DNA of 37,214 nucleotides from Thermoprotei archaeon (lineage in GTDB: Archaea; Thermoproteota; Thermoprotei; Gearchaeales; Gearchaeaceae). Shown here in pieces: positions 8,565 to 16,920 of the stretch. A program made the position numbers and the translations under genes. Under the pieces are notes generated by a model, which searched no databases, was not told the origin of the DNA, and saw nothing but the letters and a program-made list of their open reading frames with translations. The stretch lies in NCBI GenBank assembly GCA_017857595.1, contig JAFMCU010000003.1, positions 71,403 to 108,616 on the forward strand. The letters run 5' to 3'. Each line of letters begins with the position of its first letter. The first letter of the stretch is position 1.

Positions 8565-9434
8565 TTAAAATCCCTTTATTCTACTTAATGATAATTTTAA
8601 AGATAGAAAAGTTAAAAACTTTGCTAATTTCTTTTTAAACTCTGCTGATGCTCTTATATCAGAAACAGGGTTAGCACTTTCATAGCTTATCGTAGAAATC
8701 TGTTTAAATACATCATCGCTCGCTTTAGATCCTATAAAGTTTACATCAATTTTAACAAGGAAAGGCTTAGAACCTAATGATGTCAAACCTATCCTAACAT
8801 CTTTAATTTTATCATTTTGATCTATACTTAAATAACTTGCAACAGCAGCTGCTGCAAAATCTCCATCCTTTCTTTTAACTTTAATGTAGGACGCGCCTGA
8901 AAAATTATCTAAATTTGGAATTATTATTTCGGTCAACATTTCATTTGGTTTCAAATCTACAGTAAAACTATCTATGTTAAATTCAGAAGCTTGAACATAT
9001 CTAACACCGTTTAAAGATTGAATTTTATACCTTGCATTTAATACCATCATGACGGCAGGTAAGTCATTTCCAGGATCACCGTGGCAAATATTTCCTCCAA
9101 TCGTAGCTAAATTTCTAACCAATGGATCTGCTATTGTTTTAGCAGCGTCTATTATGATTGGATATTCTTTATTAATAAGTTCAGATTCCAATATATCTGA
9201 TATTCTTGTCAAAGCGCCTATTTTTAACTCATTACCCTCTTTCCTTATATATTCAAGTGATTTGATTCTATTTATATCAATAATATATCCAGGTCTGACT
9301 AGTCTAAATTTCATTAATATTGTCAGGCTTTGTCCACCAGCAAGAATTTTAGCTTCATCAGCATATTTTTCAAGTAGATTTAAAGCATCTTCAATTGTTT
9401 GAGGCGCGTAGTAATTAAATTTCGAAGGAAACAT
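8565..9434 (-). CDS. Mo-hydroxylase FAD-binding medium subunit (CoxM-like)
   Basis: 289 residues from the ATG at 9434. The two FAD-contact motifs of this family are seen: 'AGGQSLTILMK' near residue 32 and 'TIGGNICHGDPGNDLP' near residue 107. A C-terminal CO_deh_flav_C-like domain follows. The frame is open up to an ATG at 9506, but the extra 24 residues are hydrophobic, match nothing in the family and would overlap the divergent CoxG-like gene. The start at 9434 opens with FPSKFNYYAPQT as in homologues and has a TATA box at the right distance. It is first in a two-gene operon with the 2Fe-2S subunit. Confidence 0.94.
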   Translation of the reverse strand: MFPSKFNYYAPQTIEDALNLLEKYADEAKILAGGQSLTILMKFRLVRPGYIIDINRIKSLEYIRKEGNELKIGALTRISDILESELINKEYPIIIDAAKTIADPLVRNLATIGGNICHGDPGNDLPAVMMVLNARYKIQSLNGVRYVQASEFNIDSFTVDLKPNEMLTEIIIPNLDNFSGASYIKVKRKDGDFAAAAVASYLSIDQNDKIKDVRIGLTSLGSKPFLVKIDVNFIGSKASDDVFKQISTISYESANPVSDIRASAEFKKKLAKFLTFLSLKLSLSRIKGF

Positions 9435-9457
9435 TGAAATTATTATTATTCTAATTG

Positions 9458-9478
9458 TATAAATTTTTAAATATAAAT
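9458..9478. promoter_or_regulatory. Divergent promoter pair between the FAD subunit and CoxG-like genes
   Basis: The AT-only stretch holds TATA-like boxes for both directions. On the + strand, TTTTTAAATATAAA (9464-9477) is about 24-37 nt before the ATG at 9501. On the - strand, TTTATA is 24-29 nt before the ATG at 9434. Both genes would be leaderless, and the shared promoter would let the enzyme and CoxG-like protein respond together. Confidence 0.6.
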
Positions 9479-9500
9479 TTCCAAACACAATATAAAAACG

Positions 9501-9935
9501 ATGCATTACGAGGGTACTGTTGAAGTAAAGAAAAGTATAAAAGAAGTTTTTGACTTTTTAATCGATCCTAGAAAAATATCTACAGTTATTCCAGACTTAG
9601 AAAATTTAGAGGTGATTGATGAGAATAATTTCAACATAAAAGCTAAAGTTGGTATTTCATTCATCAAGGGTTCTATGAGTTTAAAATTCAAGATAGAAGA
9701 AAAAAAAGAGCCCAAGCATGCAAAAATTTCTGGAAATGGCACTGGGATGCAGAGTTCAGTTAATATGAATTTATCATTTGATTTAGAAGAAAAAGAAAAC
9801 GGAACTTTAATCAAATGGTTTGCAGATGTGCAAATTGGTGGCTTATTAGCTTCTGTAGGTTCTAGATTAATTGATAATGCTGCTCAAAGATATATTCAAA
9901 ACGTTGTTGATGGAATTAAGTCTAAGCTTTCATGA
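9501..9935 (+). CDS. CoxG-like SRPBCC-family protein
   Basis: 144 residues, START/Bet v1-like fold by pattern: it opens with 'YEGTVEVKKSIKEVFDFLID', has the mid-protein 'VGISFIKGSMSLKFKI' strand pair, and ends with a long C-terminal helix. CoxG proteins are found in Mo-hydroxylase clusters and are linked to recruiting or anchoring CO dehydrogenase at the membrane. The position here, divergent from the FAD and Fe-S subunits with a shared promoter, supports that assignment. No membrane segment is evident. Confidence 0.88.
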   Translation: MHYEGTVEVKKSIKEVFDFLIDPRKISTVIPDLENLEVIDENNFNIKAKVGISFIKGSMSLKFKIEEKKEPKHAKISGNGTGMQSSVNMNLSFDLEEKENGTLIKWFADVQIGGLLASVGSRLIDNAAQRYIQNVVDGIKSKLS

Positions 9936-9982
9936 TTTTTTTATGAATAAAGTTATATTATTTATTTGTTATCTATTTCAAG

Positions 9983-10441
9983 TTGAGAAGAAAAGAAGAT
10001 AATTGGATAATAATCTATAATGAAAGGAGAGAAGCGATATATAAGCTATTGGATCGAGTGAATATTTTTATAGAAAAGCTGAAAAAAGCAAAAATTCCTA
10101 CAGTAATAGTCAACTTTTATACCTATGACCAAGATGAGGTATCGATTAAAATGGAAGGTAGCAGCGATAATGACAAAATTAAAAGAAGACATTATTCGAT
10201 AACGCTTGAGAACTTATACATAGAAGGTGAGAAAATTTATTGCAGAATTAGATTAACTACATGGGTCTATTCAAATATGAGCAAAGTTTTCTACAGAGAA
10301 AAGTTTGGAAAAAATAGGAGAGGTTTTGGAGAAATCGTATTTAGAGTAAAAGGAGAAACAATCAATTCAATACCAAAAATTCTTGAGAAAAGCTATAATA
10401 AGTTAAGAGCGTTTTATACAACTCTGCCTGAATTAGATTAA
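9983..10441 (+). CDS. Uncharacterised 152-residue basic protein
   Basis: I do not recognise this family. The frame opens at a TTG (9983) and no ATG or GTG is available near it. A TATATTATTTATTT stretch about 17-30 nt upstream fits a leaderless start. The sequence begins with a charged helix (RRKEDNWIIIYNERREAIYK) and then alternates strands rich in Tyr, Arg and Lys ('VIVNFYTYDQDEVSIKMEG', 'IYCRIRLTTWVYSN'). There is no signal peptide or membrane segment, and it has one Cys. It stands alone between the CoxG-like gene and a sugar nucleotidyltransferase, all on the + strand. Regular codon-like composition and 152 uninterrupted codons suggest a real gene. Confidence 0.62.
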   Translation: MRRKEDNWIIIYNERREAIYKLLDRVNIFIEKLKKAKIPTVIVNFYTYDQDEVSIKMEGSSDNDKIKRRHYSITLENLYIEGEKIYCRIRLTTWVYSNMSKVFYREKFGKNRRGFGEIVFRVKGETINSIPKILEKSYNKLRAFYTTLPELD

Positions 10442-10471
10442 AAATAAAAAAATATTTTATCTTAAGATTTT

Positions 10472-11206
10472 ATGAAAGCTGTAATATTGGCAGGAGGTTT
10501 TGCAACTAGGCTTTATCCTTTAACATTAAACATTCCTAAACCTCTGTTGAAATTAAACGGAAAGGTTATTCTTGATATGATTATAGAGAAAGTTAATGAG
10601 TTGGATGTTGATGAAATTATATTAACTGTGAATAGGAAATTTTATGAGCATTTTATTGAGTGGCTAAACGAGAGAAAATATAAAAATATATTTTTAAAAG
10701 TTGAAGAAGCAACAAAGGAAGAAGAAAAACCAGGCGCGATTAAAGCCCTTTCATTTTTGTTAAACGATTTAAAGAATAATGATGTTATTGTTATAGCTGG
10801 AGATAATCTATTCACTGATAGTTTAAAGTCTATTTATAAATATTATTTAAGTGTAGATTCAACTACTATAGCAATTTATGACATAAATGATTTAAATTTA
10901 GTAAAAAAATATTCTACTATTATTTCTGATAAAAAAAGTAGGATAATAAGTTTTGAAGAAAAACCAAAGAATCCTAAAACAACTAAGGTTGGTACAGGGA
11001 TATATTTCTTTAAGAATGAACATTTTCAAATGATTCGAGATTATATTGCTACAAATAAGAATAAAGACAGTCCTGGTAATTTCATTGCATGGTTGGTTGA
11101 AAGGGTGCCAGTTTATGCTTACGAATTGAAGGGAGTATGGCTGGATATTGGATCATACGAAACATACATGAAAGCGAGAGAGATATTTGGCTTTAATAAA
11201 CATTGA
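10472..11206 (+). CDS. NDP-sugar nucleotidyltransferase
   Basis: 244 residues, a GT-A fold enzyme that joins a sugar-1-phosphate to a nucleoside triphosphate. The N-terminal nucleotide-binding signature is 'KAVILAGGFATRLYPLT' with 'IPKPLL' after it; 'VIAGDNLF' holds the metal-binding Asp. 'FEEKP' and 'VGTGIYFF' line the sugar pocket, and the C-terminus has 'WLDIGSYETYMKA'. It resembles glucose-1-phosphate thymidylyl/uridylyltransferases and lacks the left-handed beta-helix acetyltransferase domain of long archaeal GlmU-like proteins. It overlaps the convergent GlmS-like gene by 14 nt, hinting at a shared role in amino-sugar or surface-glycan precursors. Exact sugar and nucleotide cannot be read. 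Confidence 0.92.
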   Translation: MKAVILAGGFATRLYPLTLNIPKPLLKLNGKVILDMIIEKVNELDVDEIILTVNRKFYEHFIEWLNERKYKNIFLKVEEATKEEEKPGAIKALSFLLNDLKNNDVIVIAGDNLFTDSLKSIYKYYLSVDSTTIAIYDINDLNLVKKYSTIISDKKSRIISFEEKPKNPKTTKVGTGIYFFKNEHFQMIRDYIATNKNKDSPGNFIAWLVERVPVYAYELKGVWLDIGSYETYMKAREIFGFNKH

Positions 11207-12977
11207 TGTTTTTTTCTTTAGCTAAAAAATAAGACAGTAATTGTAATGGTAGTGTGTAAATAATAGGCGTAATAAAATTATGCATTCTAGGCATCTCTAT
11301 AAATATCTTTGACATTGAACTCAATTCCCTATCTCCTTCAACTCCAAACGATATAACTAAAGCATCTCTTGCAGCCATTTCTTGGACATTACCCAAAATA
11401 AGCTTTCTTGTTTCATCTGGCGGTGCTATGAAGATTACTGGCACATCTTTTTCAATTAGACTTATGGGTCCATGTTTAGATTCACCAGCAGGATAGGCTA
11501 TTGCGTTGATTTTAGCAATTTCATTAAGTTTAGTTTTTCCTTCTAAAGCTGTTGCATAATTAATTCCTCTTGAAAGAACAAAAATAAAATTTTTATTCGC
11601 AATAATTTTTGCTATTTCCCTTATTTTGTTAAATGTGTTTTTTAAGACAACACTAGCTAAAGAAGGAAGTTCTTTTATTTCATCATAAATTACGTCTATT
11701 TCATCTTGAGAAATTTTTCCACGCTTTTTAGCCAAAGTTAATGCTAAATTTAAGTATATGATTAGTTGTGAAGTAAAGTCCTTAATTGAATATTTTGTTA
11801 ATGGAGCTCCTGCATTCTGAACTATATACGTTCTAGACATTCCTGTTAAAGGACAATAAGCTTCATTACTCATAGCTAAAATAGTACATGCTCTCATTCT
11901 AGCAAATTCAACTACGCTTAGTATTTCTTTATCTCTTCCGCTAGGAGATGAGAATAAAATCGTAGTTGATATATCAATAGAAGATCCAAATTGTTCAATA
12001 AATTCGCTAGCATGTGAAGGATATACAGTGATGTTAGCTAGCTTTGAAAATAAGTATGAAGCTGCAATTGCAGCGTTGTAAGAAGAGTAAGATGCTACAA
12101 TAAAATTCCTATTCGCTTTATCAATATATTCAGAAATTAACTCGAGGTATGGCTTTTGGGCATGCATAGCTGTTTTAAAAGTATAAGGTTGTTCCATAAT
12201 CTCTCTTAAAACCATATGTTCATATCCTAATTTTTTTGCCTCATCTTCATTCCATGTTGATTCCACAGCTTCTTTATTCAATTCTAATAAGCCATTTATA
12301 CTGAATATTTTATAGCTATCTCCACCAACTAGAGCTATTTCATCTTCTTCTAATTTTAAGAACTTATACGTTTGTTTAATAAAACCTGCTGGTTCAGAGG
12401 ATACGTAATTCTCTTCTTTTCCTAACCCTATATATAATGGTAATCCTTTACTGAAAGCGATTAAGTAATTCTTTAAATTTTTACTAATAATTACTAAAGA
12501 AAAACAACCTTCTAGTTTTTTTAATACTTCTGTTATTTGATTAAAATAGTTTATATTATATCCAGAGATTTTTTCTAAATGGTGGGCTATAACCTCTGTA
12601 TCTGTTTTAGAAACAAATTTGTGATTCGATTGAATTAATTCATCCTTTAATTGAAGAAAATTTCCTATGACTCCATTTTGAACAACTGCTATATTGTTAT
12701 AACAATCTGTTAAAGGATGCGAATTAAATTCTGCAGGTGCTCCATGTGTTGCCCATCTAAGATGCCCAACCCCAATTTTACCACTCAAATTTTTTAAGTC
12801 TTCTTCAGAGAATATTTCTTCAATTTTACCCTTGTTTTTCTTTATATGGATTGAATTTCCGTTGAAAGTCGCTATTCCTACGGAATCGTATGGATAAAAA
12901 TCTAATTTTTTTAATCCCTCAAATATTTTGTTTGAAACCTCATTATTTTTTGAGACAATTGCAAATATCCTACTCAT
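11193..12977 (-). CDS. glmS: GlmS-like glucosamine-6-phosphate synthase lacking the catalytic Cys
   Basis: 594 residues with the two-part GlmS layout: an N-terminal glutaminase domain (1-~230) and two SIS sugar-isomerase domains. Normally it makes glucosamine-6-phosphate from fructose-6-phosphate and glutamine. The isomerase residues are kept: ALEGKTKLNE (Glu, Lys, Glu), GESKHGP (His) and the C-terminal LAK lysine. In the glutaminase half, HLRWATHG, QNGVIGN and SKTDTEV are conserved, but the protein starts MSRIFAIV where the family starts MCGI, so the nucleophilic Cys is a Ser (codon AGT). The frame around the ATG is unambiguous and a TTATTTAG box lies at about -30. It might be ammonia-dependent or use a different acceptor. 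Confidence 0.9.
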   Translation of the reverse strand: MSRIFAIVSKNNEVSNKIFEGLKKLDFYPYDSVGIATFNGNSIHIKKNKGKIEEIFSEEDLKNLSGKIGVGHLRWATHGAPAEFNSHPLTDCYNNIAVVQNGVIGNFLQLKDELIQSNHKFVSKTDTEVIAHHLEKISGYNINYFNQITEVLKKLEGCFSLVIISKNLKNYLIAFSKGLPLYIGLGKEENYVSSEPAGFIKQTYKFLKLEEDEIALVGGDSYKIFSINGLLELNKEAVESTWNEDEAKKLGYEHMVLREIMEQPYTFKTAMHAQKPYLELISEYIDKANRNFIVASYSSYNAAIAASYLFSKLANITVYPSHASEFIEQFGSSIDISTTILFSSPSGRDKEILSVVEFARMRACTILAMSNEAYCPLTGMSRTYIVQNAGAPLTKYSIKDFTSQLIIYLNLALTLAKKRGKISQDEIDVIYDEIKELPSLASVVLKNTFNKIREIAKIIANKNFIFVLSRGINYATALEGKTKLNEIAKINAIAYPAGESKHGPISLIEKDVPVIFIAPPDETRKLILGNVQEMAARDALVISFGVEGDRELSSMSKIFIEMPRMHNFITPIIYTLPLQLLSYFLAKEKNINVY

Positions 12978-13111
12978 ATATAAACGAATAATGTTCTTAT
13001 TTCTAAATAACGATTCAACTTATATTTGGATTATATATTTGATGCCATCAATTCAATTTTTAATTTTAATTTGTTTTTTGAGAATTAATTTTAAATTCAC
13101 AATTAGAGAAA

Positions 13112-14019
13112 ATGTGGAATCTATTAATTAAATCCCTATTAAGAAGCAAAGGAATAGGACTAGCTATATTTTCTATAGCGTTAATAGTAAGTTCTATTAT
13201 AGCTACCACCTCAGTTATGAACAGTATAATTTTGCAGAATGAGAATATATCCAAACTAAGTTATTCTAACAACAATTTATCCAATGATTTACCTTTAGCT
13301 GCAATTATAGGCATTCAAGCTGAAAAAATTTTAAATATAAGAATAGGTCAATGGATAGCAATAGTTTCTGCAATATCGGGCAATGTAGCTGATTTAAAAG
13401 TGGTTGGAATATTTGAAACTCAATCTCCTATGGATTCTGAAATTTTTGTAAATTTGAACATTGCTCAATCAATTATAAGCATAGGTAAAGATTTTGTTAA
13501 CTTTATCAGAGTTAAAATTAATCCTCTTCAAACAAATGAATATAAAATTTATTCGGATTTAGGAATAATAGTAGAAAGCTCAAAAACCAATCAAGATAAT
13601 TTGCCCATTTCAAGCATTTCTCCATCTGTAATAAATTTTAATCCTAATTTATTAGGGATTTCATCGCCCAACGATGCTATAAATTATTATTTATCTAAAT
13701 ATGGGTTTAATTTTTCATCTTTAATTGTTGTTGCTTCAATATTGCTTCTTATTATGAGCGTAGGGATTTTTGTTACTTCGAGAGTAATAATATCAGATAA
13801 TAGAAAAGAGATTGATTTAATTAAAGCTATAGGTGTAACTGAAAAAAAATTGTTATCGACATAATTTTGAAATTGCTTCCTTATGTTCTTATTTCATGTA
13901 TGTTAGGTATTATTGCAGCTTATATTTTCGTATATATTTTTAATATGCTAGTGAATATTCAGTTCCTTTCGGATTTTATACTAAAAGATGGCAAGCTATT
14001 TGAGCTCACTAATATATAA
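13112..14019 (+). pseudogene. Broken FtsX/MacB-type ABC permease
   Basis: The first frame (13112-13864) gives 250 residues: an N-terminal membrane helix, an extracytoplasmic piece containing the family segment 'LKVVGIFETQSPMDSEIFV', and a second helix followed by 'RKEIDLIKAIGVTEKK'. It then hits TAA. The next ~50 codons in the -1 frame continue the family pattern (ILKLLPYVLISCMLG and onward) to a stop at 14019. Adding one A to the run of eight A at 13852-13859 would restore reading. Even then the fourth helix of an FtsX domain is missing, and the extracytoplasmic domain appears to lack its first part. There is no ABC ATPase nearby. It looks like a decayed remnant, though the frameshift alone could be a sequencing error. 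Confidence 0.7.
14012..14018 (+). promoter_or_regulatory. TATA box for the gamma-glutamyltransferase gene
   Basis: ATATATA is 22-28 nt before the GTG at 14040 and only 10-16 nt before the TTG at 14028, which argues for a leaderless start at the GTG. Confidence 0.5.
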
Positions 14020-14039
14020 CAATAAAATTGTTAAAAATT

Positions 14040-15527
14040 GTGCTCAGTAAAACAATTTACACTAGAGATTTTGCCGTTGCTACAGAGCATTATCTAGCAT
14101 CTTTAGCAGCTTATGATGTACTAAAAAAAGGCGGTAATGCATTTGATGCTACTATTGCTGCATCTTTTTCTTTAACAGTATTGCAGCCACATTTGAATGG
14201 ACTAGGAGGCGATTTTTTTGCAATGGTTTATAATTCAGGAGAAGATAAAATTTATTGTTTAAATTCTAGTGGCTGGTATTATAAAAATGTAAATTTAGAT
14301 AATTTGGAAAAAAATGGCATACCATTATATGGCCCTTTTTCTTCAGTAGTTCCTGGTTATGTAAAAGGTATTTGTTCACTTCATAAAAAATTTGCTACAT
14401 TAGATCTTAAGGATTTAATGAAATATGCGATAAATTATGCTGAAAAGGGCTTTCCTATAACTGATAAACTCTCACGCTCTATTAAGAATGAATTTGGAAC
14501 GCTTTTGAATGAAGGCTTCATTGAAAATGTTTTAGATGTATCAGGGGGTTATATATTAAAGCAAAAAAATTTAGCAAAAGCTTTGAAAGAAGTAGAAGAA
14601 TCAGGTTCAGATGCTTTCTACAAAGGAAAAATCGCTAAAAAGATTATTGAAGAACTTCGAGCAAAAGGATTGGAAGCTATAGAGGAGGATTTTTCTCAAT
14701 TTAAAGAAGAATGGATTGAACCTATTAATATTGAATATGGAGGCAAAAGAATTTTTGAATTTCCTCCTAATAGTATGGGTGCAACAACATTATTAATATT
14801 GAAATTACTTTCAATTCAAGATTTAAGAAAATATTCTCCTAATTCTGAAGAAAGAATTTTAAAAATGATCAACGCTGCTAAAATTGCTTATAAAAGGACA
14901 GATGAAATGATTGGTGATCCAAGGTTCGTCAAATTCGATATTGAAAAATATCTTGATATAAGTAATATAGGTACATCATTTCAATTATTCAAAAAAAGTG
15001 AAGGAGATACTACTTATTTTGCAATAGTTGACAAATATGGTAACTTGGTATCTGCTATACAAAGTTTATTTCATTATTTTGGTTCAAAAGTATACATTAA
15101 GGATTATGGTTTCTTTTTAAATAATCGTGCATCAGCATTTAGCACAAAAGGTCCAAATAAGTTGGAACCTAGGAAACGGCCACTTCATACACTATCTACA
15201 TTAATGATAGGTGAAGAAATTCCTATTATGGCGATTGGTACGAGTGGAGGTAACTTTAGACCTCAGCAACATTCTATTTTTGTAACAAATATCCTTGATT
15301 ACGGTATGAAAATAAATGAAGCAATAGATTTTCCAAGATTTTTATTGAACGGTGATAACTCTGTAATAATTGAGGAAGGTTTGCCTAGCTTAAATAAACA
15401 TGGATTTTTAGTCAACTTTGAAAAATATCCAGGTAGAACAGGAGTAGCACAAGCTATTGAGATTAAGAAAGAATATAAGGTTGCAGTTTGTGATGTTAGA
15501 GGAGACGGTTTTCCGATGGGAGAATAA
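14040..15527 (+). CDS. ggt: Gamma-glutamyltransferase-family protein
   Basis: About 495 residues, an Ntn-hydrolase that self-cleaves into two subunits. The large-subunit opening 'AVATEHYLASLAAYDVLKKG' followed by GNAFDA is typical. The nucleophile candidate is the first Thr of GDTTYFAIVD, about residue 324 counting from the GTG. The small subunit has the GTSGGNFRPQ loop where GGTs have GSPGG. No signal peptide is seen, so it is probably cytosolic, as in other archaeal members, where it could act on gamma-glutamyl compounds or as a related acylase. A TTG at 14028 is an alternative start, but the TATA spacing favours GTG 14040. It lies directly after the broken permease. Confidence 0.88.
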   Translation: MLSKTIYTRDFAVATEHYLASLAAYDVLKKGGNAFDATIAASFSLTVLQPHLNGLGGDFFAMVYNSGEDKIYCLNSSGWYYKNVNLDNLEKNGIPLYGPFSSVVPGYVKGICSLHKKFATLDLKDLMKYAINYAEKGFPITDKLSRSIKNEFGTLLNEGFIENVLDVSGGYILKQKNLAKALKEVEESGSDAFYKGKIAKKIIEELRAKGLEAIEEDFSQFKEEWIEPINIEYGGKRIFEFPPNSMGATTLLILKLLSIQDLRKYSPNSEERILKMINAAKIAYKRTDEMIGDPRFVKFDIEKYLDISNIGTSFQLFKKSEGDTTYFAIVDKYGNLVSAIQSLFHYFGSKVYIKDYGFFLNNRASAFSTKGPNKLEPRKRPLHTLSTLMIGEEIPIMAIGTSGGNFRPQQHSIFVTNILDYGMKINEAIDFPRFLLNGDNSVIIEEGLPSLNKHGFLVNFEKYPGRTGVAQAIEIKKEYKVAVCDVRGDGFPMGE

Positions 15528-15575
15528 ACCTTAAATATCTATTTCATAATATGGTTTTGTGATGGGCTTGGATAC

Positions 15576-16691
15576 ATATTAAAATGCGTTAATTGTGGCA
15601 AAATCTATAAAGCGAGCATATGGTTATTTAATTGCGATATTTGTAAAGGATTGTTAGAAGTTTCAATAAATTTTAAAAAAGAGTATCCAAATGTAGAAAA
15701 ATATTATGAAGGGATTTGGAGATACCATAAATTTCTTCCTCCTGTAAACGAAATTGTATCTTTAGGGGAAGGTAATACACCACTTATAAAGTCTAAGCAA
15801 CATCAAAATTTATATTATAAATTTGAAGGTTCAAATCCTACAGGAAGTTTCAAAGATCGTGGAATGAGCTTTGCCATAAGTTTAGCGAAAAGTAATAACG
15901 TAAAGAAAATTATAGTTGCATCTACAGGTAATACAGCAGCTTCAGCCTCAGCATATTCTGCTCGAGCAGGTATTGAATGTTATGTTATTTTACCAAAAGG
16001 AAAAGTTGCAAAGGGGAAATTGATGCAATCTATATTACATGGCGCGAAAATAATTGAAATTGAAGGTAATTTTGATTTAGCATTGAAATCTGTATTTGAA
16101 AGAATAAAAGAGAATAAAATAATTTACCCTTTAAATTCGTTTAACCCATGGAGACTGGAAGGACAGAAGACGATAAGCTTAGAGTTATATGAGAAATTAA
16201 ATTTTATTGATAACATTATTGTTCCTGTTGGAAATGCAGGAAATATTTCTGCTATATGGAAGGGATTTAAAGAATTGCACGAATTAGGCTTGTTAGAAAA
16301 ATTACCTAAAATGATAGGAGTTCAAGCAGAAGGAGCTGCTCCTTTAGCGAATGCATGGGAGAAATCTTTAGATAAGCCGGTCTTTGTTGAACAACCTGAA
16401 ACAAAAGCAACAGCCATAAGAATTGGAAGACCTGTCAATTGGCAAAAAGCTATGAAAGCAGTAAAAGAATCTGAAGGTTTTTTTGTAAAGGTAAAGGATG
16501 AAGAAATTATAGAAGCACAAAAAAGATTAGCTAGAATCGAAGGAATCGGTGCTGAATTAGCAAGTGCAGCTTCATATGCAGCCTTTTTAAAAATTAAAGA
16601 AAAAATAAATCTGAATATAGAAAAAACTGTATTAATTCTAACAGGTCACGCTTTAAAAGATCCCGAATCGATACTAAATAATTATCTTTGA
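15576..16691 (+). CDS. thrC: Threonine synthase; no normal start codon for its zinc-ribbon N-terminus
   Basis: Converts O-phosphohomoserine to threonine with PLP. The fold-type II core is clear: 'GSNPTGSFKDRGM' contains the PLP lysine (codons 15852-15854), and a phosphate-binding STGNTAAS loop follows. The open frame extends upstream of the first possible start (TTG at 15651) and encodes the zinc ribbon usual at the N-terminus of archaeal threonine synthases, with LKCVNCG and NCDICKGLLEV (Cys pairs spaced 2-17-2). No in-frame ATG, GTG or TTG exists between the previous stop (15525) and the ribbon. An out-of-frame ATG at 15562 would read MG-LGYILKCVNCG if one G were added to its GGG run. Coordinates here begin at ATA 15576, the in-frame edge of the conserved part. 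Function is secure; the true start is not. Confidence 0.9.
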   Translation: MLKCVNCGKIYKASIWLFNCDICKGLLEVSINFKKEYPNVEKYYEGIWRYHKFLPPVNEIVSLGEGNTPLIKSKQHQNLYYKFEGSNPTGSFKDRGMSFAISLAKSNNVKKIIVASTGNTAASASAYSARAGIECYVILPKGKVAKGKLMQSILHGAKIIEIEGNFDLALKSVFERIKENKIIYPLNSFNPWRLEGQKTISLELYEKLNFIDNIIVPVGNAGNISAIWKGFKELHELGLLEKLPKMIGVQAEGAAPLANAWEKSLDKPVFVEQPETKATAIRIGRPVNWQKAMKAVKESEGFFVKVKDEEIIEAQKRLARIEGIGAELASAASYAAFLKIKEKINLNIEKTVLILTGHALKDPESILNNYL

Positions 16692-16884
16692 CTTGGATAT
16701 TTTTGTCATAATCATCTTTAAGCTAAAATAGATTTTTTATTAATGCAGAGTAAGCTAAATTTTTTAAAAAGTTTTAGAAAAAGAAATAATTAGTCGTATT
16801 ATAAAATCTAATTAAAATATTTCTTACAAATTATAATATTTATTAAGATTTCTATATATAATTGAATGCGAATATAAATATTAA

Positions 16885-16896
16885 AAATATATTTTA
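16885..16896 (+). promoter_or_regulatory. TATA box for the CBS-domain gene
   Basis: AAATATATTTTA lies 25-36 nt before the ATG at 16921. The rest of the 229-nt gap from 16692 is AT-rich with no ORF, hairpin or RNA gene that I could recognise. Confidence 0.5.
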
Positions 16897-16920
16897 AGAA
16901 ATTGTTATTTAATTAAAAAC

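Noticed and set aside
9435-9506. N-terminal extension of the FAD subunit to ATG 9506
   Set aside because: The extra 24 residues are AT-rich translation of the divergent promoter and overlap the CoxG-like start.
15576-15578. Use of ATA as a true start codon here and at 18793
   Set aside because: Both positions fall near expected starts, but ATA initiation is not established in archaea, and each case can be explained by a one-base change.
16692-16920. Possible small RNA gene in the largest unassigned gap
   Set aside because: The gap is almost entirely A/T with no GC-rich stem; functional RNAs in archaea usually stand out as GC-rich.
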